Assembly (NCBI RefSeq): GCF_900078755.1
Contig: NZ_FKIH01000013.1
Origin: Ichthyocystis sparus
GTDB taxonomy: Bacteria > Pseudomonadota > Gammaproteobacteria > Burkholderiales > 2013Ark19i
Direction: 5' to 3' (one strand)
DNA length: 64,000 nt
Shown: in pieces, positions 8,844 to 16,880 of the stretch
How the letters are laid out: each line of letters opens with the position of its first letter
Position numbering within the stretch: position 1 is the stretch's first letter
The notes under the pieces: generated by a model
What the model saw: the letters and a program-made list of their open reading frames with translations, nothing else
Told to the model about the DNA's origin: nothing
Databases searched by the model: none
Translations under genes and position numbers: made by a program

Positions 8844-9932
8844 CTACTCGTCGGAATCGTGAGCAGTCATAGCTCTCATTCTTATACATTCTAGCTCCTC
8901 GGCAGAAGGAGGAATTAACCAAGCACCTAATTGTTCAGAAATTATCTTTTCCAATGCATAAATCCAGAAACAACTATCGTTTAATGATGGAACAACATAC
9001 AATGCCTCTCCCCCATTGCTTAAAAACGATTTCCTCAACTCAACATCAATTTCCTCCAAAGTTTCCAAACAATCCGAGACAAAGCTTGGGGAAACAATTG
9101 TAAGTTCCTTATTGCCCGAACGAGCCATATTCTTTATTACATCAATAGTATACGGTTCAACCCAAGGATTTCTACCGAATCTTGATTGAAAGCAAACCGT
9201 ATACTGATCTTCAGATAAACCTAGAGCATCTGCAATTAGTTTAGCAGTCTGATAGCAATGACAAGGATAAGGATCGCCAGACTTCCAGGAAGATTTAGGT
9301 ATACCATGAAAGCTAAATATTAATTTTTCTGTCACAGTATTACGTGACCAGAAATCTTTAATATGAAGAGCCATAGCATTTATATAAGCTTTATGGTTAT
9401 GAAAATGGTGAACTAATTTAATCTCTGGTATGTAGCGGCATTTTTTTAATAAAGAGAAAAAATAATCGTAAGCACTCCCAGTAGTGCTGCTGGAATACTG
9501 GGGATAAAGTGGGAAAAACAAAAATCTGTCACACCCCAGATTACGTAGTTCGTCATATGCCTCTTCTAATGAAGGTTTACCGTATCGCATAACATGACGA
9601 ACGTGTATAAATTGCCTATATCGACTAAATAGTCTATTCAACTGCTCAGATTGGTAGGAAGAATATACCCTAAGAGGTGATCCTTCAGGCAGCCAAATTT
9701 TACTGTACTTGCCAATAAGGGATCGTGGACGAAATGGGAGTACCAATAAATTCAAAACAAGCTTCCAAATCCACGATGGCAATTCTACTATTCGAGAATC
9801 AGACAAAAATTCTCTTAGGTACATACGAATAGAGGAAACGGACAACGACTCTGGTGTACCTAAGTTAATTAAAATAACTCCAACAAATCTGGATTGTCCG
9901 TGTACAAAATTAGGTTCACGTTTATACTTCAT
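8844..9932 (-). CDS. hemH: Ferrochelatase
   Basis: Inserts Fe2+ into protoporphyrin IX, the last step of protohaem synthesis. The 362-residue protein has the family N-terminus (VILINLGTPES), the catalytic-His motif FSFHGIP (His 209), GDPYPCHCYQTA, FQSRFGRNPWVEPYT and the SFVSDCLETLEEI segment whose Glu (about 290) is thought to act in proton transfer. The start has a strong CAGGAG close to the ATG. hemF at 40480-41409 provides another haem step in this window. It is followed by pcnB and lies near nadK, which is read the other way. Confidence 0.95.
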   Translation of the reverse strand: MKYKREPNFVHGQSRFVGVILINLGTPESLSVSSIRMYLREFLSDSRIVELPSWIWKLVLNLLVLPFRPRSLIGKYSKIWLPEGSPLRVYSSYQSEQLNRLFSRYRQFIHVRHVMRYGKPSLEEAYDELRNLGCDRFLFFPLYPQYSSSTTGSAYDYFFSLLKKCRYIPEIKLVHHFHNHKAYINAMALHIKDFWSRNTVTEKLIFSFHGIPKSSWKSGDPYPCHCYQTAKLIADALGLSEDQYTVCFQSRFGRNPWVEPYTIDVIKNMARSGNKELTIVSPSFVSDCLETLEEIDVELRKSFLSNGGEALYVVPSLNDSCFWIYALEKIISEQLGAWLIPPSAEELECIRMRAMTAHDSDE

Positions 9933-10018
9933 ATTCTCCTGTAAACATCCTCTGATAAATTCACGACAATATTAAAAAGACGCAACGTTAACAAGTAAAA
10001 TTATACGCCCATAGGGTA

Positions 10019-10249
10019 TCAAGGTCCCCCTATAACTAACAAAATTTCCCAAAGACGCTCATAATACTCGTAAAGTGCCATAATAATACTCGGACAATAC
10101 AGAGAAGAAATATCTGATTTGTCCCTAATTAACATTCCTACTCCTGGATAAGAAACGGATAAATATAAAAACATCGCAAACAAAGTCCACTTATCAAATA
10201 GATCAAACAGTTCTTTAATAGAGCTTATGTTTTTTGAAAAATCTCTCAC
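10019..10249 (-). CDS. Small hypothetical protein, translationally coupled or split
   Basis: A 76-residue frame starting at GTG, which overlaps the TGA of the upstream frame in a GTGA arrangement. It reads a moderately hydrophobic helix (KWTLFAMFLYLSVSYPGVGM) and ends ALYEYYERLWEILLVIGGP. Not recognised. It could be a separate coupled gene, or the 3' part of a gene broken by a frameshift at about 10247; the arrangement at the junction allows either. Confidence 0.45.
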   Translation of the reverse strand: MRDFSKNISSIKELFDLFDKWTLFAMFLYLSVSYPGVGMLIRDKSDISSLYCPSIIMALYEYYERLWEILLVIGGP

Positions 10250-10689
10250 AGCAAGAAATTTTTTTCACCATTGATGAAATACCGCTCACTGCTCTTCTCT
10301 ACAAGATGGCAAATAAAATTAACTATCTTAAATGAGAGCTCTTCAAGATTTACCAGTATCTTACACAATTCACGATACAGGGTTTTATACATAATTTTGA
10401 GAGATTGTTTCACACAATGTATATTAATAGAATTCGTTGATTCTACAAGCTGAATTGGAGAATAATCGTGATTGAGATTAATTAATACGATCTCTATACT
10501 GCCATAGTTGGTAAGCAATATAATTAAGCAGCAATAGGAAGATACTCGCAAAAACTTGGTACGATCAATATCTCTGACATATTTTTGGGAAATTTTAACT
10601 GCAATAGCAAAACATGAACATTCGAATAAAAACTTTGAAGTTAAAGAAGTAAATTTCTCTTCAGTCTCAAAATATAGATAGTTGGGCAT
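10246..10689 (-). CDS. Hypothetical protein
   Basis: A 147-residue protein of unknown function (MPNYLYFETEEKF at the start), Cys-, Ile- and Leu-rich and probably helical. It contains FLFECSCFAIAVKISQKYV and ends FINGEKNFLL. Its stop overlaps the GTG of the next frame. No signal peptide or membrane helix is convincing. No ribosome-binding site stands out. It could be the N-terminal part of a single ~220-residue gene disrupted by one frameshift. Confidence 0.5.
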   Translation of the reverse strand: MPNYLYFETEEKFTSLTSKFLFECSCFAIAVKISQKYVRDIDRTKFLRVSSYCCLIILLTNYGSIEIVLINLNHDYSPIQLVESTNSINIHCVKQSLKIMYKTLYRELCKILVNLEELSFKIVNFICHLVEKSSERYFINGEKNFLL

Positions 10690-11094
10690 ATACTCGCTGT
10701 ATGTCGTCTTTCATATCAAAATAAGTATGCAATATTTCATCAACATAAAATTAATAATCCTTACTAGTATGAATTTTCTATAATGATGAATATAGGGCCA
10801 AAAATATATCCCCCCTCCCCTTATTTTTTAGCACATATAATTGAAAAACTTAGTTATAAACTGCCTATTTGGGGAAAATGCCTAAAACTAATTAAATATC
10901 CACTAAATATGTAATGTTCAATAAACTTAAGAAGTATCCTAGCGTTTAGCATATTAGAGTTTGTTTATAAAAATTGGCCTTTTAAGAAAGAAGTTATACT
11001 AATAAGCATAAGACATAATGTAGGATTGGTTTACTCTCAACATTTGTGACAGAATAAAGCAACTCACATTAGGTACTACTTTGTAAAGTTTCCA
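10690..11094. other. Intergenic region between divergent genes
   Basis: It separates the unknown minus-strand pair from nadK. It is AT-rich with a C-rich patch near 10810. No gene is seen; promoters for both directions should lie here but I cannot assign them with confidence. Confidence 0.4.
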
Positions 11095-11997
11095 ATGAAG
11101 AAAAATTTTTCCAAAATCGGACTTGTTACTAAGGCAGATTTGCACAAAATCAATCTTGCCGCTATCGAATATGTAGTAAGGGTGTTTATAAAAAATGGTT
11201 GTATTATTTATACAACAACAGAAATTTACAATGCACTCAAAGAAAACAACTACCCAATGATAAATAAAGTTACATTGTGTAAAATCAACCATATGCATAA
11301 TTATATCGACCTAGGAGTAGCATGCGGAGGAGATGGTACTTTCATGCATATGGCACGTGCTCTTGTAGGGCACACAATACCAATACTTGGAATACATTTC
11401 GGTCGCCTTGGTTTTTTAATGGACATAGCTGCAGGTGACCTTGAACAGCAGATAGACTTGATATTCGAGGGACATTACATAATAGAGAAACGTTTGACAT
11501 TGCAATTTAGCGCACCGCAAAATACACATAGAACTGAACCTGGACATGCAATAAATGACGTATTGGTGCATCGTGGAACGTACAACAGGTTAACGGAATT
11601 CATAATAAAGATAGATGATTACGAGTTACCCGGAATAAGAGCAGACGGAATCGTCATTGCTTCATCAACGGGATCAACTGGGTACAGCTTGTCAGCTCAA
11701 GGCAGTGTTATTCATCCACAATTAAACGCTGTAACCTTAACACCCATATGTAGCCACGACATAGGAATCAATACCCGCCAAACAGTCTTACCAGGAAACA
11801 CCAAGATAGAGGTAAGATCAGCAGATAGCAAAACAACAGCACTGGTAGACGGTAGAGAGTACGAATATCCCATTGAGCCAGGAAAAGCAATAGAGGTAAC
11901 AGGACAATGTAACGGGCTCATAATAATCCACCCCAGAGGATACAATTATTTCGAAAGATTACTGAAAAAATTCTCACTCTCAGAAAGCCACCACTAA
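11095..11997 (+). CDS. nadK: NAD kinase
   Basis: Phosphorylates NAD+ to NADP+. The hallmark GGDGTFMHMAR (GGDGT at 78-82) is present, followed by LGIHFGRLGFLMD and by the second nucleotide-binding segment IRADGIVIASSTGSTGYSLSAQGSVIHP (read in two parts), in which the diacylglycerol-kinase-like fold is recognisable. Length 300 is typical. The ATG at 11095 has no strong ribosome-binding site. The stop ends two bases from the 3' CCA of a tRNA-Glu encoded on the other strand. Confidence 0.95.
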   Translation: MKKNFSKIGLVTKADLHKINLAAIEYVVRVFIKNGCIIYTTTEIYNALKENNYPMINKVTLCKINHMHNYIDLGVACGGDGTFMHMARALVGHTIPILGIHFGRLGFLMDIAAGDLEQQIDLIFEGHYIIEKRLTLQFSAPQNTHRTEPGHAINDVLVHRGTYNRLTEFIIKIDDYELPGIRADGIVIASSTGSTGYSLSAQGSVIHPQLNAVTLTPICSHDIGINTRQTVLPGNTKIEVRSADSKTTALVDGREYEYPIEPGKAIEVTGQCNGLIIIHPRGYNYFERLLKKFSLSESHH

Positions 11998-11999
11998 TC

Positions 12000-12075
12000 T
12001 GGCGTCCCCAAGGGGATTCGAACCCCTGTTACCGCCGTGAAAGGGCGATGTCCTAGGCCTCTAGACGATGGGGAC
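12000..12075 (-). tRNA. tRNA-Glu (TTC)
   Basis: The minus strand reads GTCCCCATCGTCTAGAGGCC at the 5' end, an anticodon arm with CCCTTTCACGG (anticodon TTC), the T-arm GGGGTTCGAATCCCC and GGGGACGCCA at the 3' end. The acceptor stem pairs fully and CCA is encoded. It lies four bases downstream of tRNA-Ala, so both come from one transcript. Confidence 0.97.
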
Positions 12076-12079
12076 AACT

Positions 12080-12155
<76 letters not shown>

Positions 12156-12318
12156 GGGCCGAAAGTTGTTAGACCCTAAATGTACACGCTTGCACAGGAC
12201 TGTACAACGACGGGGATTATGCCCCAATTTAATAAAAATAACCAGAACTTTTCACAGAATATGTATTTAAGTTACACCTCTACCGTACACAAAAAAACCT
12301 GCCTTTCTAATAGGAGTA

Positions 12319-13053
12319 CTAAATTAGAACATCCCTCATATTAAACATGCCTACATCGTTTTGTTGCAAGAATAAGGCTGCCCTAAGAGCACCTATAGCA
12401 AACACTTTGCGATTATGCACAATATGGGATATCTCAACATACTCACCTGTACCATAAAAAGAAGCTTTATGCTCACCCACGATCTCACCTATTCTCATAA
12501 CTGAAGTATCTTTCTCAAATAGAAGGGAGCGTTTCTTTTCCATTTCACCAATTATGGAAAGCATTTCCTTCATTGTACCTGAAGGTGAATCTTTCTTTCC
12601 CCTATGATGACGTTCGCACAATCCAATAGAAAAATCATAACTCAATAGTTCCATAGTCTTTATTAACATACTATAAACAAGATTCATCCCAACACTCATA
12701 TTAGGTGACAAAACACAGCTAATCTTATGTGAAAAATTCTCTATTTTGGCCAAGGTGTCTTCTGAAAAACCGGTGGTGCCAATAACCATTTTAGTATTAG
12801 ACGATTCACACAAAGGAAGTAAATGTTCTGTCCAAGCTGGATGACTAAAATCAATCAGAACATCAACATTAGATAAAGCGTCAGCAGAGGGAGTACTAAC
12901 CTTAAAAGGAAGTTGGGGATTCACTGGTTGTCCAATAGAAGGACTTGTAGCTCTTGAAAAAACATTAACCAAATTAAAGGCTTTATCATGTAGCACAGCC
13001 TCTATTAGTAAATGTGACATCTGCCCGCGGCAAGAAGAAATAGCAATATTCAT
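12319..13053 (-). CDS. dapB: 4-hydroxy-tetrahydrodipicolinate reductase
   Basis: NAD(P)H-dependent step of the diaminopimelate/lysine pathway, needed for peptidoglycan. The signature ERHHRGKKDSPSGT lies at 147-160, with His149 and Lys153 in the catalytic positions. DVLIDFSHP, VIGTTGF and LSPNMSVGMNL also match. The N-terminal dinucleotide loop is degenerate: MNIAISSCRGQMSHLL lacks one of the usual glycines, so cofactor binding may be altered. At 244 residues it is slightly short for the family. It sits directly downstream of bamE with a six-base gap, the usual betaproteobacterial arrangement. Confidence 0.9.
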   Translation of the reverse strand: MNIAISSCRGQMSHLLIEAVLHDKAFNLVNVFSRATSPSIGQPVNPQLPFKVSTPSADALSNVDVLIDFSHPAWTEHLLPLCESSNTKMVIGTTGFSEDTLAKIENFSHKISCVLSPNMSVGMNLVYSMLIKTMELLSYDFSIGLCERHHRGKKDSPSGTMKEMLSIIGEMEKKRSLLFEKDTSVMRIGEIVGEHKASFYGTGEYVEISHIVHNRKVFAIGALRAALFLQQNDVGMFNMRDVLI

Positions 13054-13059
13054 TAATAT

Positions 13060-13359
13060 CTAATCCGAACTATAGACAGAATCTACTTTGTCATTTTCAT
13101 CAAAACAAACCCACAAAAAGCGCTGGGTGTGTGTAGTAGAGTACTTATAAAAGTAACCCTCACAATCTTGGTGAAAGGGGTCAGTAATGTTGGGAGAACC
13201 AAGTAAATGGTAAACATCTGAGCGGGTAGTTCCAAAAGTAACTGAAGCAAATGACAACTTATCATCAGGTATACCCTGCATCACCGCCAGCTGATATCCA
13301 CAGCCAGACAGTAGAAAAAGTAAAACTGTCGATAAAAAACAATAATTCAACACCTTCAC
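13060..13359 (-). CDS. bamE: Outer-membrane assembly lipoprotein BamE (SmpA/OmlA)
   Basis: A component of the BAM complex that inserts beta-barrel proteins. The 99-residue precursor has a lipoprotein signal ending LLSGC (Cys20) and the family core: VTFGTTRSDVYHLLGSP followed by DPFHQD and GYFYKYS. It lies between divergent fur and downstream dapB, as in other betaproteobacteria. The mature protein is short but complete. A TATAAT-like -10 at 13407-13412 on the minus strand lies upstream. Confidence 0.88.
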   Translation of the reverse strand: MKVLNYCFLSTVLLFLLSGCGYQLAVMQGIPDDKLSFASVTFGTTRSDVYHLLGSPNITDPFHQDCEGYFYKYSTTHTQRFLWVCFDENDKVDSVYSSD

Positions 13360-13406
13360 CTTTCGTAAAATTCTATAAAGAGTTAGCTACTGACCTAGGA
13401 AAAAGA

Positions 13407-13453
13407 ATTATACTACACTCTCGTTGAAGGCTGTTAGAATAGAAGAGAGTGTA
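13407..13453. promoter_or_regulatory. Inverted repeat between divergent bamE and fur
   Basis: TACACTCTC at 13414-13422 is matched by its exact reverse complement GAGAGTGTA at 13445-13453, with a 22-base spacer. The left arm abuts a TATAAT-like -10 reading toward bamE (13412 to 13407). Its place between two divergent promoters suggests an operator, but it does not resemble a Fur box. Its function is inferred only from position. Confidence 0.45.
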
Positions 13454-13481
13454 CTTTTCATTGTGTTAACCGGATACCAAA

Positions 13482-13940
13482 ATGAGCAGAGCATACCATC
13501 TAAAAGGAAGTGGTCTTAAAATCACTGTGCCACGCTTAAAGATACTGAGCTTGTTTGAAACAAGCTCAGTGCGTCATCTTTCTGCAGATGATGTCCACAA
13601 GAGGGTTCTAAATGAAAATTTAGACATAAGCCTCGCAACGGTGTACAGGGTGCTGTCCGATCTAGAGGAGGCCGGAATTCTTGTTAAACACCACTTTGAA
13701 AGTGGAAGAGCCGTTTTTGAGCTAAATAATAGCCCCCACCATGATCACATAATTTGTATTGATTGTGGCTTTGTAGAGGAATTTTTTGACGAAAGGATAG
13801 AATCTCTCCAAAACAAGGTAGCACATGAGAGAAATTTCGTCATAAAAGACCATGCTTTGCACCTGTATGTTGAATGTAGAAACGAAAATTGCCCCCATAA
13901 AAAGAATTTAGAATCAAATAAGTATAATTTTTCAGAATGA
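13482..13940 (+). CDS. fur: Ferric uptake regulator
   Basis: Iron-dependent repressor. The winged-helix part contains KITVPRLKILSLFE and the recognition-helix segment ISLATVYRVLSDLEEAGI. The metal and dimerisation part has HHDHIICIDCGFVEEF (His86, His87, His89, Cys92, Cys95), HALHLYVEC and a second Cys pair (Cys132, Cys137). At 152 residues it is the usual length. It is divergent from bamE-dapB. A likely target in this window is ftr1, which has a Fur-box-like sequence upstream. Confidence 0.95.
   Translation: MSRAYHLKGSGLKITVPRLKILSLFETSSVRHLSADDVHKRVLNENLDISLATVYRVLSDLEEAGILVKHHFESGRAVFELNNSPHHDHIICIDCGFVEEFFDERIESLQNKVAHERNFVIKDHALHLYVECRNENCPHKKNLESNKYNFSE
13544..13570. repeat. 27-base near-perfect palindrome inside fur
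   Basis: ACTGAGCTTGTTT (13544-13556), one base, then AAACAAGCTCAGT (13558-13570): thirteen base pairs with no mismatch, within codons for about residues 21-30 of Fur. It could fold as a hairpin in mRNA or be a dyad-symmetric protein-binding site. A perfect 13-bp dyad in coding sequence is unlikely by chance. Confidence 0.8.
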
Positions 13941-14064
13941 TTAAACTTAAAGTGAACCTTTCCTAATTAAGCAAGTCCCAGTAACTCCGGAAGCTCTTTG
14001 GACAAGAATAAGAATAATGAGAATAACAATAATATAGCTGCTTCCCAGATTGATAAATGTTTAC

Positions 14065-14130
14065 GGGGAAAGACCTTGTTGCGATAATAACGAACTTCGC
14101 CTCGCATAAAGGCCTTTCCCCTTCCTTTTT
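14065..14130 (+). terminator. Putative structured terminator downstream of fur
   Basis: GGGGAAAGACCTT (14065-14077) pairs with AAGGCCTTTCCCC (14109-14121) with one mismatch. The ~31-base loop contains a possible small inner GCGA/TCGC stem, and CTTCCTTTTT follows. The long loop is unusual for an intrinsic terminator; a small structured RNA is the alternative. Confidence 0.5.
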
Positions 14131-14231
14131 ATGCTAGTTTTGTACAGCCCTCAAAAGTATGGTAAATTCCTTCGCTTCTCAGTAGCTATGCTACTACTAT
14201 AACTTACGCTCTTTGTAGTCAGGAAAGCAGC

Positions 14232-15821
14232 ATGAAGACGTTTTTTGCGCTTTTTTTTTGCGTAGTTTTGTATTCTATATCTGCTATAGCTAAAACTCCT
14301 GCCACAGTACTTTCACGCAATATTATTCTTGAAAATCAGACGGAAGATAAAAAAATCATCTATGAGAGTGATAAGTACGATGAGCAAGAGGAGGATTTGG
14401 ATTTACTGCCATTCTTTACTGCAGGAGACATGGTCAACAACGAAGTCAAATCTATTTCAAGCATCAAGGATGAATCAAAATGGGAAACATTAGATACCAT
14501 TGAACGTGACGATGATAATGCACCGATTGAGGTAGAGTATGATCATGAAAATAAAGATGAAAAAATATTGAAAGAAGTATCTTCTGCTGACGAAATGCCC
14601 GTAATTGATGACAATGATCTCAAGGTTGTATTAAATGATAGGCATAGAAAAATTGCCATAAATAATGCCCAAATCAATCATGACCCAGATGATGTATGGG
14701 AACGTATCCGTCAAGGATTCGGCATGCCAAACTTTGAATCTGGCCTTGTTCGTCAAGAGGAACTTTGGTACGTAAAGCACCGCGATACAACAACCGCTAT
14801 CTTTAGGCGTGCCAAGCCATTTTTGCACTACATAGTAGACCAGATACAAAAAAAATCAATGCCAACAGAGTTTTCATTGTTGCCCGTTGTAGAGAGTGCT
14901 TATAATCCGTTTGCACTATCGCCGGCGCATGCTTCAGGATTATGGCAATTTATTCCCTCAACCGGCAAAACGTACAATTTGGCTCAAAATTGGTGGATAG
15001 ACAAACGTAGGGACATAGTAGCATCTACCCAAGCAGCACTAGAGTACTTCACAGATTTGTATCATCAGTTCGGAGACTGGCAGTTATCTTTGGCTGGGTA
15101 CAATTGGGGAGAGGCCGCAGTACAAAACGCTATCCGGCACAACCAAATACACAATCTTCCTACTGATTATGAACACTTAAGAATGCCTAAAGAGACCAGA
15201 CGTTACATACCAAGACTGCAGGCACTAAAGAACATCATTAATAACCCACAAGCTTATGGATTTGAACTACCACATATTGTTAATAAGCCTTATTTGGTAG
15301 CTATAGAAATCACAACCACCTTAGACATTCCAACCGCTGCCAAATTGGCAGAGCTTCCTATAGAGAAGTTTTTATACCTGAATCCAGCGTTCAAGAGACT
15401 AGTTATAAAGTCTAGTGAGAGGGAAAAATATATACTTTTACTACCTTATGATAGAAAAGAGACTTTTTTAAAAAATCTCAATGATTATAGAAGTAAGAAC
15501 AAACAATTAAGTCATTGGCACATACACTATATATACCAAAAGACCCCCATTATCTCCGTAGCAAAAAAATTCCATGTAAAAGCGGCACAAATACTTCTAA
15601 GTAATGGCCTGAAACCCAGTACTCACTGGGTTCATGGAACTTTGCTAATACCTGATTACAAGAACCCTATACCAACTTCTATTGAAAATAAAGTTCATAA
15701 AATTATGCCAAAACCGCAAACTGAAAATATTCGTAGGCGTAATCGTAATGTTAGTCATAAGCTTCAGAGGAAAGAACATTTGAGAAGTATTTTTGAATCT
15801 GAATCTGATAGCAAGTTATGA
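14232..15821 (+). CDS. mltD: MltD-like lytic murein transglycosylase with acidic N-terminal insert
   Basis: Cleaves peptidoglycan glycan strands to 1,6-anhydro products. A signal peptide covers about residues 1-20 (FFALFFCVVLYSISAIA). Residues ~35-140 are an acidic, low-complexity insert not typical of the family. The catalytic SLT domain follows: LLPVVESAYNPFALSPAHAS (catalytic Glu221), SGLWQFIPSTG, DWQLSLAGYNWG and ETRRYIPR. A LysM-like segment lies near the end (YQKTPIISVAKKF, QILLSNGL). The start has AGGA nine bases upstream. Its stop overlaps the greB start (ATGA), so the two are co-translated. No lipobox is seen, unlike E. coli MltD. Confidence 0.88.
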   Translation: MKTFFALFFCVVLYSISAIAKTPATVLSRNIILENQTEDKKIIYESDKYDEQEEDLDLLPFFTAGDMVNNEVKSISSIKDESKWETLDTIERDDDNAPIEVEYDHENKDEKILKEVSSADEMPVIDDNDLKVVLNDRHRKIAINNAQINHDPDDVWERIRQGFGMPNFESGLVRQEELWYVKHRDTTTAIFRRAKPFLHYIVDQIQKKSMPTEFSLLPVVESAYNPFALSPAHASGLWQFIPSTGKTYNLAQNWWIDKRRDIVASTQAALEYFTDLYHQFGDWQLSLAGYNWGEAAVQNAIRHNQIHNLPTDYEHLRMPKETRRYIPRLQALKNIINNPQAYGFELPHIVNKPYLVAIEITTTLDIPTAAKLAELPIEKFLYLNPAFKRLVIKSSEREKYILLLPYDRKETFLKNLNDYRSKNKQLSHWHIHYIYQKTPIISVAKKFHVKAAQILLSNGLKPSTHWVHGTLLIPDYKNPIPTSIENKVHKIMPKPQTENIRRRNRNVSHKLQRKEHLRSIFESESDSKL

Positions 15822-16297
15822 AAAACTATATTACACCTGAGGGATATAATGCTCTATCGGAAAGGCTTTCCCATTTGCTTAACATTGAAAGACCCAAGAT
15901 AATTAAAATTGTCTCTTGGGCTGCTGGAAATGGCGATCGTTCTGAAAATGCTGACTACATTTATGGCAAGAAGCACCTACGCCAGATTAATAATGAGATA
16001 TTAAGGATAACTAAGAGTTTAAAGTCAGCCATAATAGTTACACCTAGGAGTGATGATACTGACCAAATTTTCTTTGGGTGCTTTGTAACCATAATGTATA
16101 AAGACACTAAGATTAAGAAAAATATTAGAATTGTAGGTGTAGATGAGATTGACACTGATAGAAACTATATTAGCTGGCAATCACCATTGTCGAAGGCGTT
16201 GCTTGGACGCTGCTGTAACGACAGTGTATCTATAAATACACCAGATGGTAAAACTGACATTACCATTATCAGCATATCTTACTCATCTCCGTACTAG
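15818..16297 (+). CDS. greB: Transcription elongation factor GreB
   Basis: Rescues backtracked RNA polymerase by stimulating transcript cleavage. The N-terminal coiled coil carries YITPEGYNALSERLSHL and the acidic-tip region AAGNGDRSENADYIYGKK, typical of GreB, followed by LRQINNEI. The C-terminal FKBP-like domain is more divergent. At 159 residues it has the usual length. It overlaps mltD by four bases, and its TAG shares the CTAG palindrome with the convergent gene's stop. Confidence 0.88.
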   Translation: MKNYITPEGYNALSERLSHLLNIERPKIIKIVSWAAGNGDRSENADYIYGKKHLRQINNEILRITKSLKSAIIVTPRSDDTDQIFFGCFVTIMYKDTKIKKNIRIVGVDEIDTDRNYISWQSPLSKALLGRCCNDSVSINTPDGKTDITIISISYSSPY

Positions 16298-16695
16298 AAC
16301 ATGTCTCTTTGTGACATGGAAGAATCTCCGCCTCCCATGTAATCTTCTGGTATGACATATCCTACTGATACTTTATATGGATCGTAGCCTCTTCCTTGTC
16401 CTGATAATAAATTACCGCCATTCTCAGTTTTTAGTTTTGATTTACCTGCATCTACGGAGGAACTTGAGGTACTAGAAAAAGAGATTTCTGTTGAAATAAC
16501 CTCAACCTTGTACCTTGTATCAACTGGTGGAAGATCTGAGTAAGTTACATGATTTCCAAACTCATCATGTCTAGTCCAGCGAAATATAACTTCTTTAGCT
16601 CCTGAAGCACTATTTTCCGCATAAGCAAGGTTTATGGGTGCCAAAACAATTGCCACATAGAACGATAAAGCAAATGATGCTTTTAGGGTTTTCAT
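16294..16695 (-). CDS. DUF4124-like exported protein
   Basis: A 133-residue protein with a signal peptide (KASFALSFYVAIVLAPINLAYA, cleavage probably after AYA near residue 26). The mature N-terminus reads VIFRWTRHDEFGNHVTYSDLPP, matching the small Trp/Tyr-containing motif of DUF4124 (usually YKW.D..G...YSD.PP). The rest is Ser/Gly-rich. Genes of this type often sit beside guaB in betaproteobacteria, as here. Function unknown; periplasmic by inference. Confidence 0.75.
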   Translation of the reverse strand: MKTLKASFALSFYVAIVLAPINLAYAENSASGAKEVIFRWTRHDEFGNHVTYSDLPPVDTRYKVEVISTEISFSSTSSSSVDAGKSKLKTENGGNLLSGQGRGYDPYKVSVGYVIPEDYMGGGDSSMSQRDMF

Positions 16696-16813
16696 GGTGT
16701 TTATGCCTAACTATACTGTTATTAGTTTTATTAATTGATTTTTATTGTATCTATACCATTGTAGGCGTAAGTATATTCGGAGCCACGAAAATATTGTTAC
16801 ATAAAACAATACT

Positions 16814-16842
16814 TTGATTTTTTATATCACGCTTGATAATGT
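16814..16842 (+). promoter_or_regulatory. Putative sigma-70 promoter for guaB
   Basis: TTGATT (16814-16819), a 17-base spacer and TAATGT (16837-16842). Transcription would start near 16849, which supports the ATG at 16881 over in-frame starts further upstream. Confidence 0.5.
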
Positions 16843-16880
16843 GGTATTATTGTCCCTTCATTAGTAACTCCAAGACAACC

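Noticed and set aside
10246..10689. Resemblance of FLFECSCFAIAVKISQKYV to a cyclin box
   Set aside because: Only a few scattered residues fit; too weak to claim.
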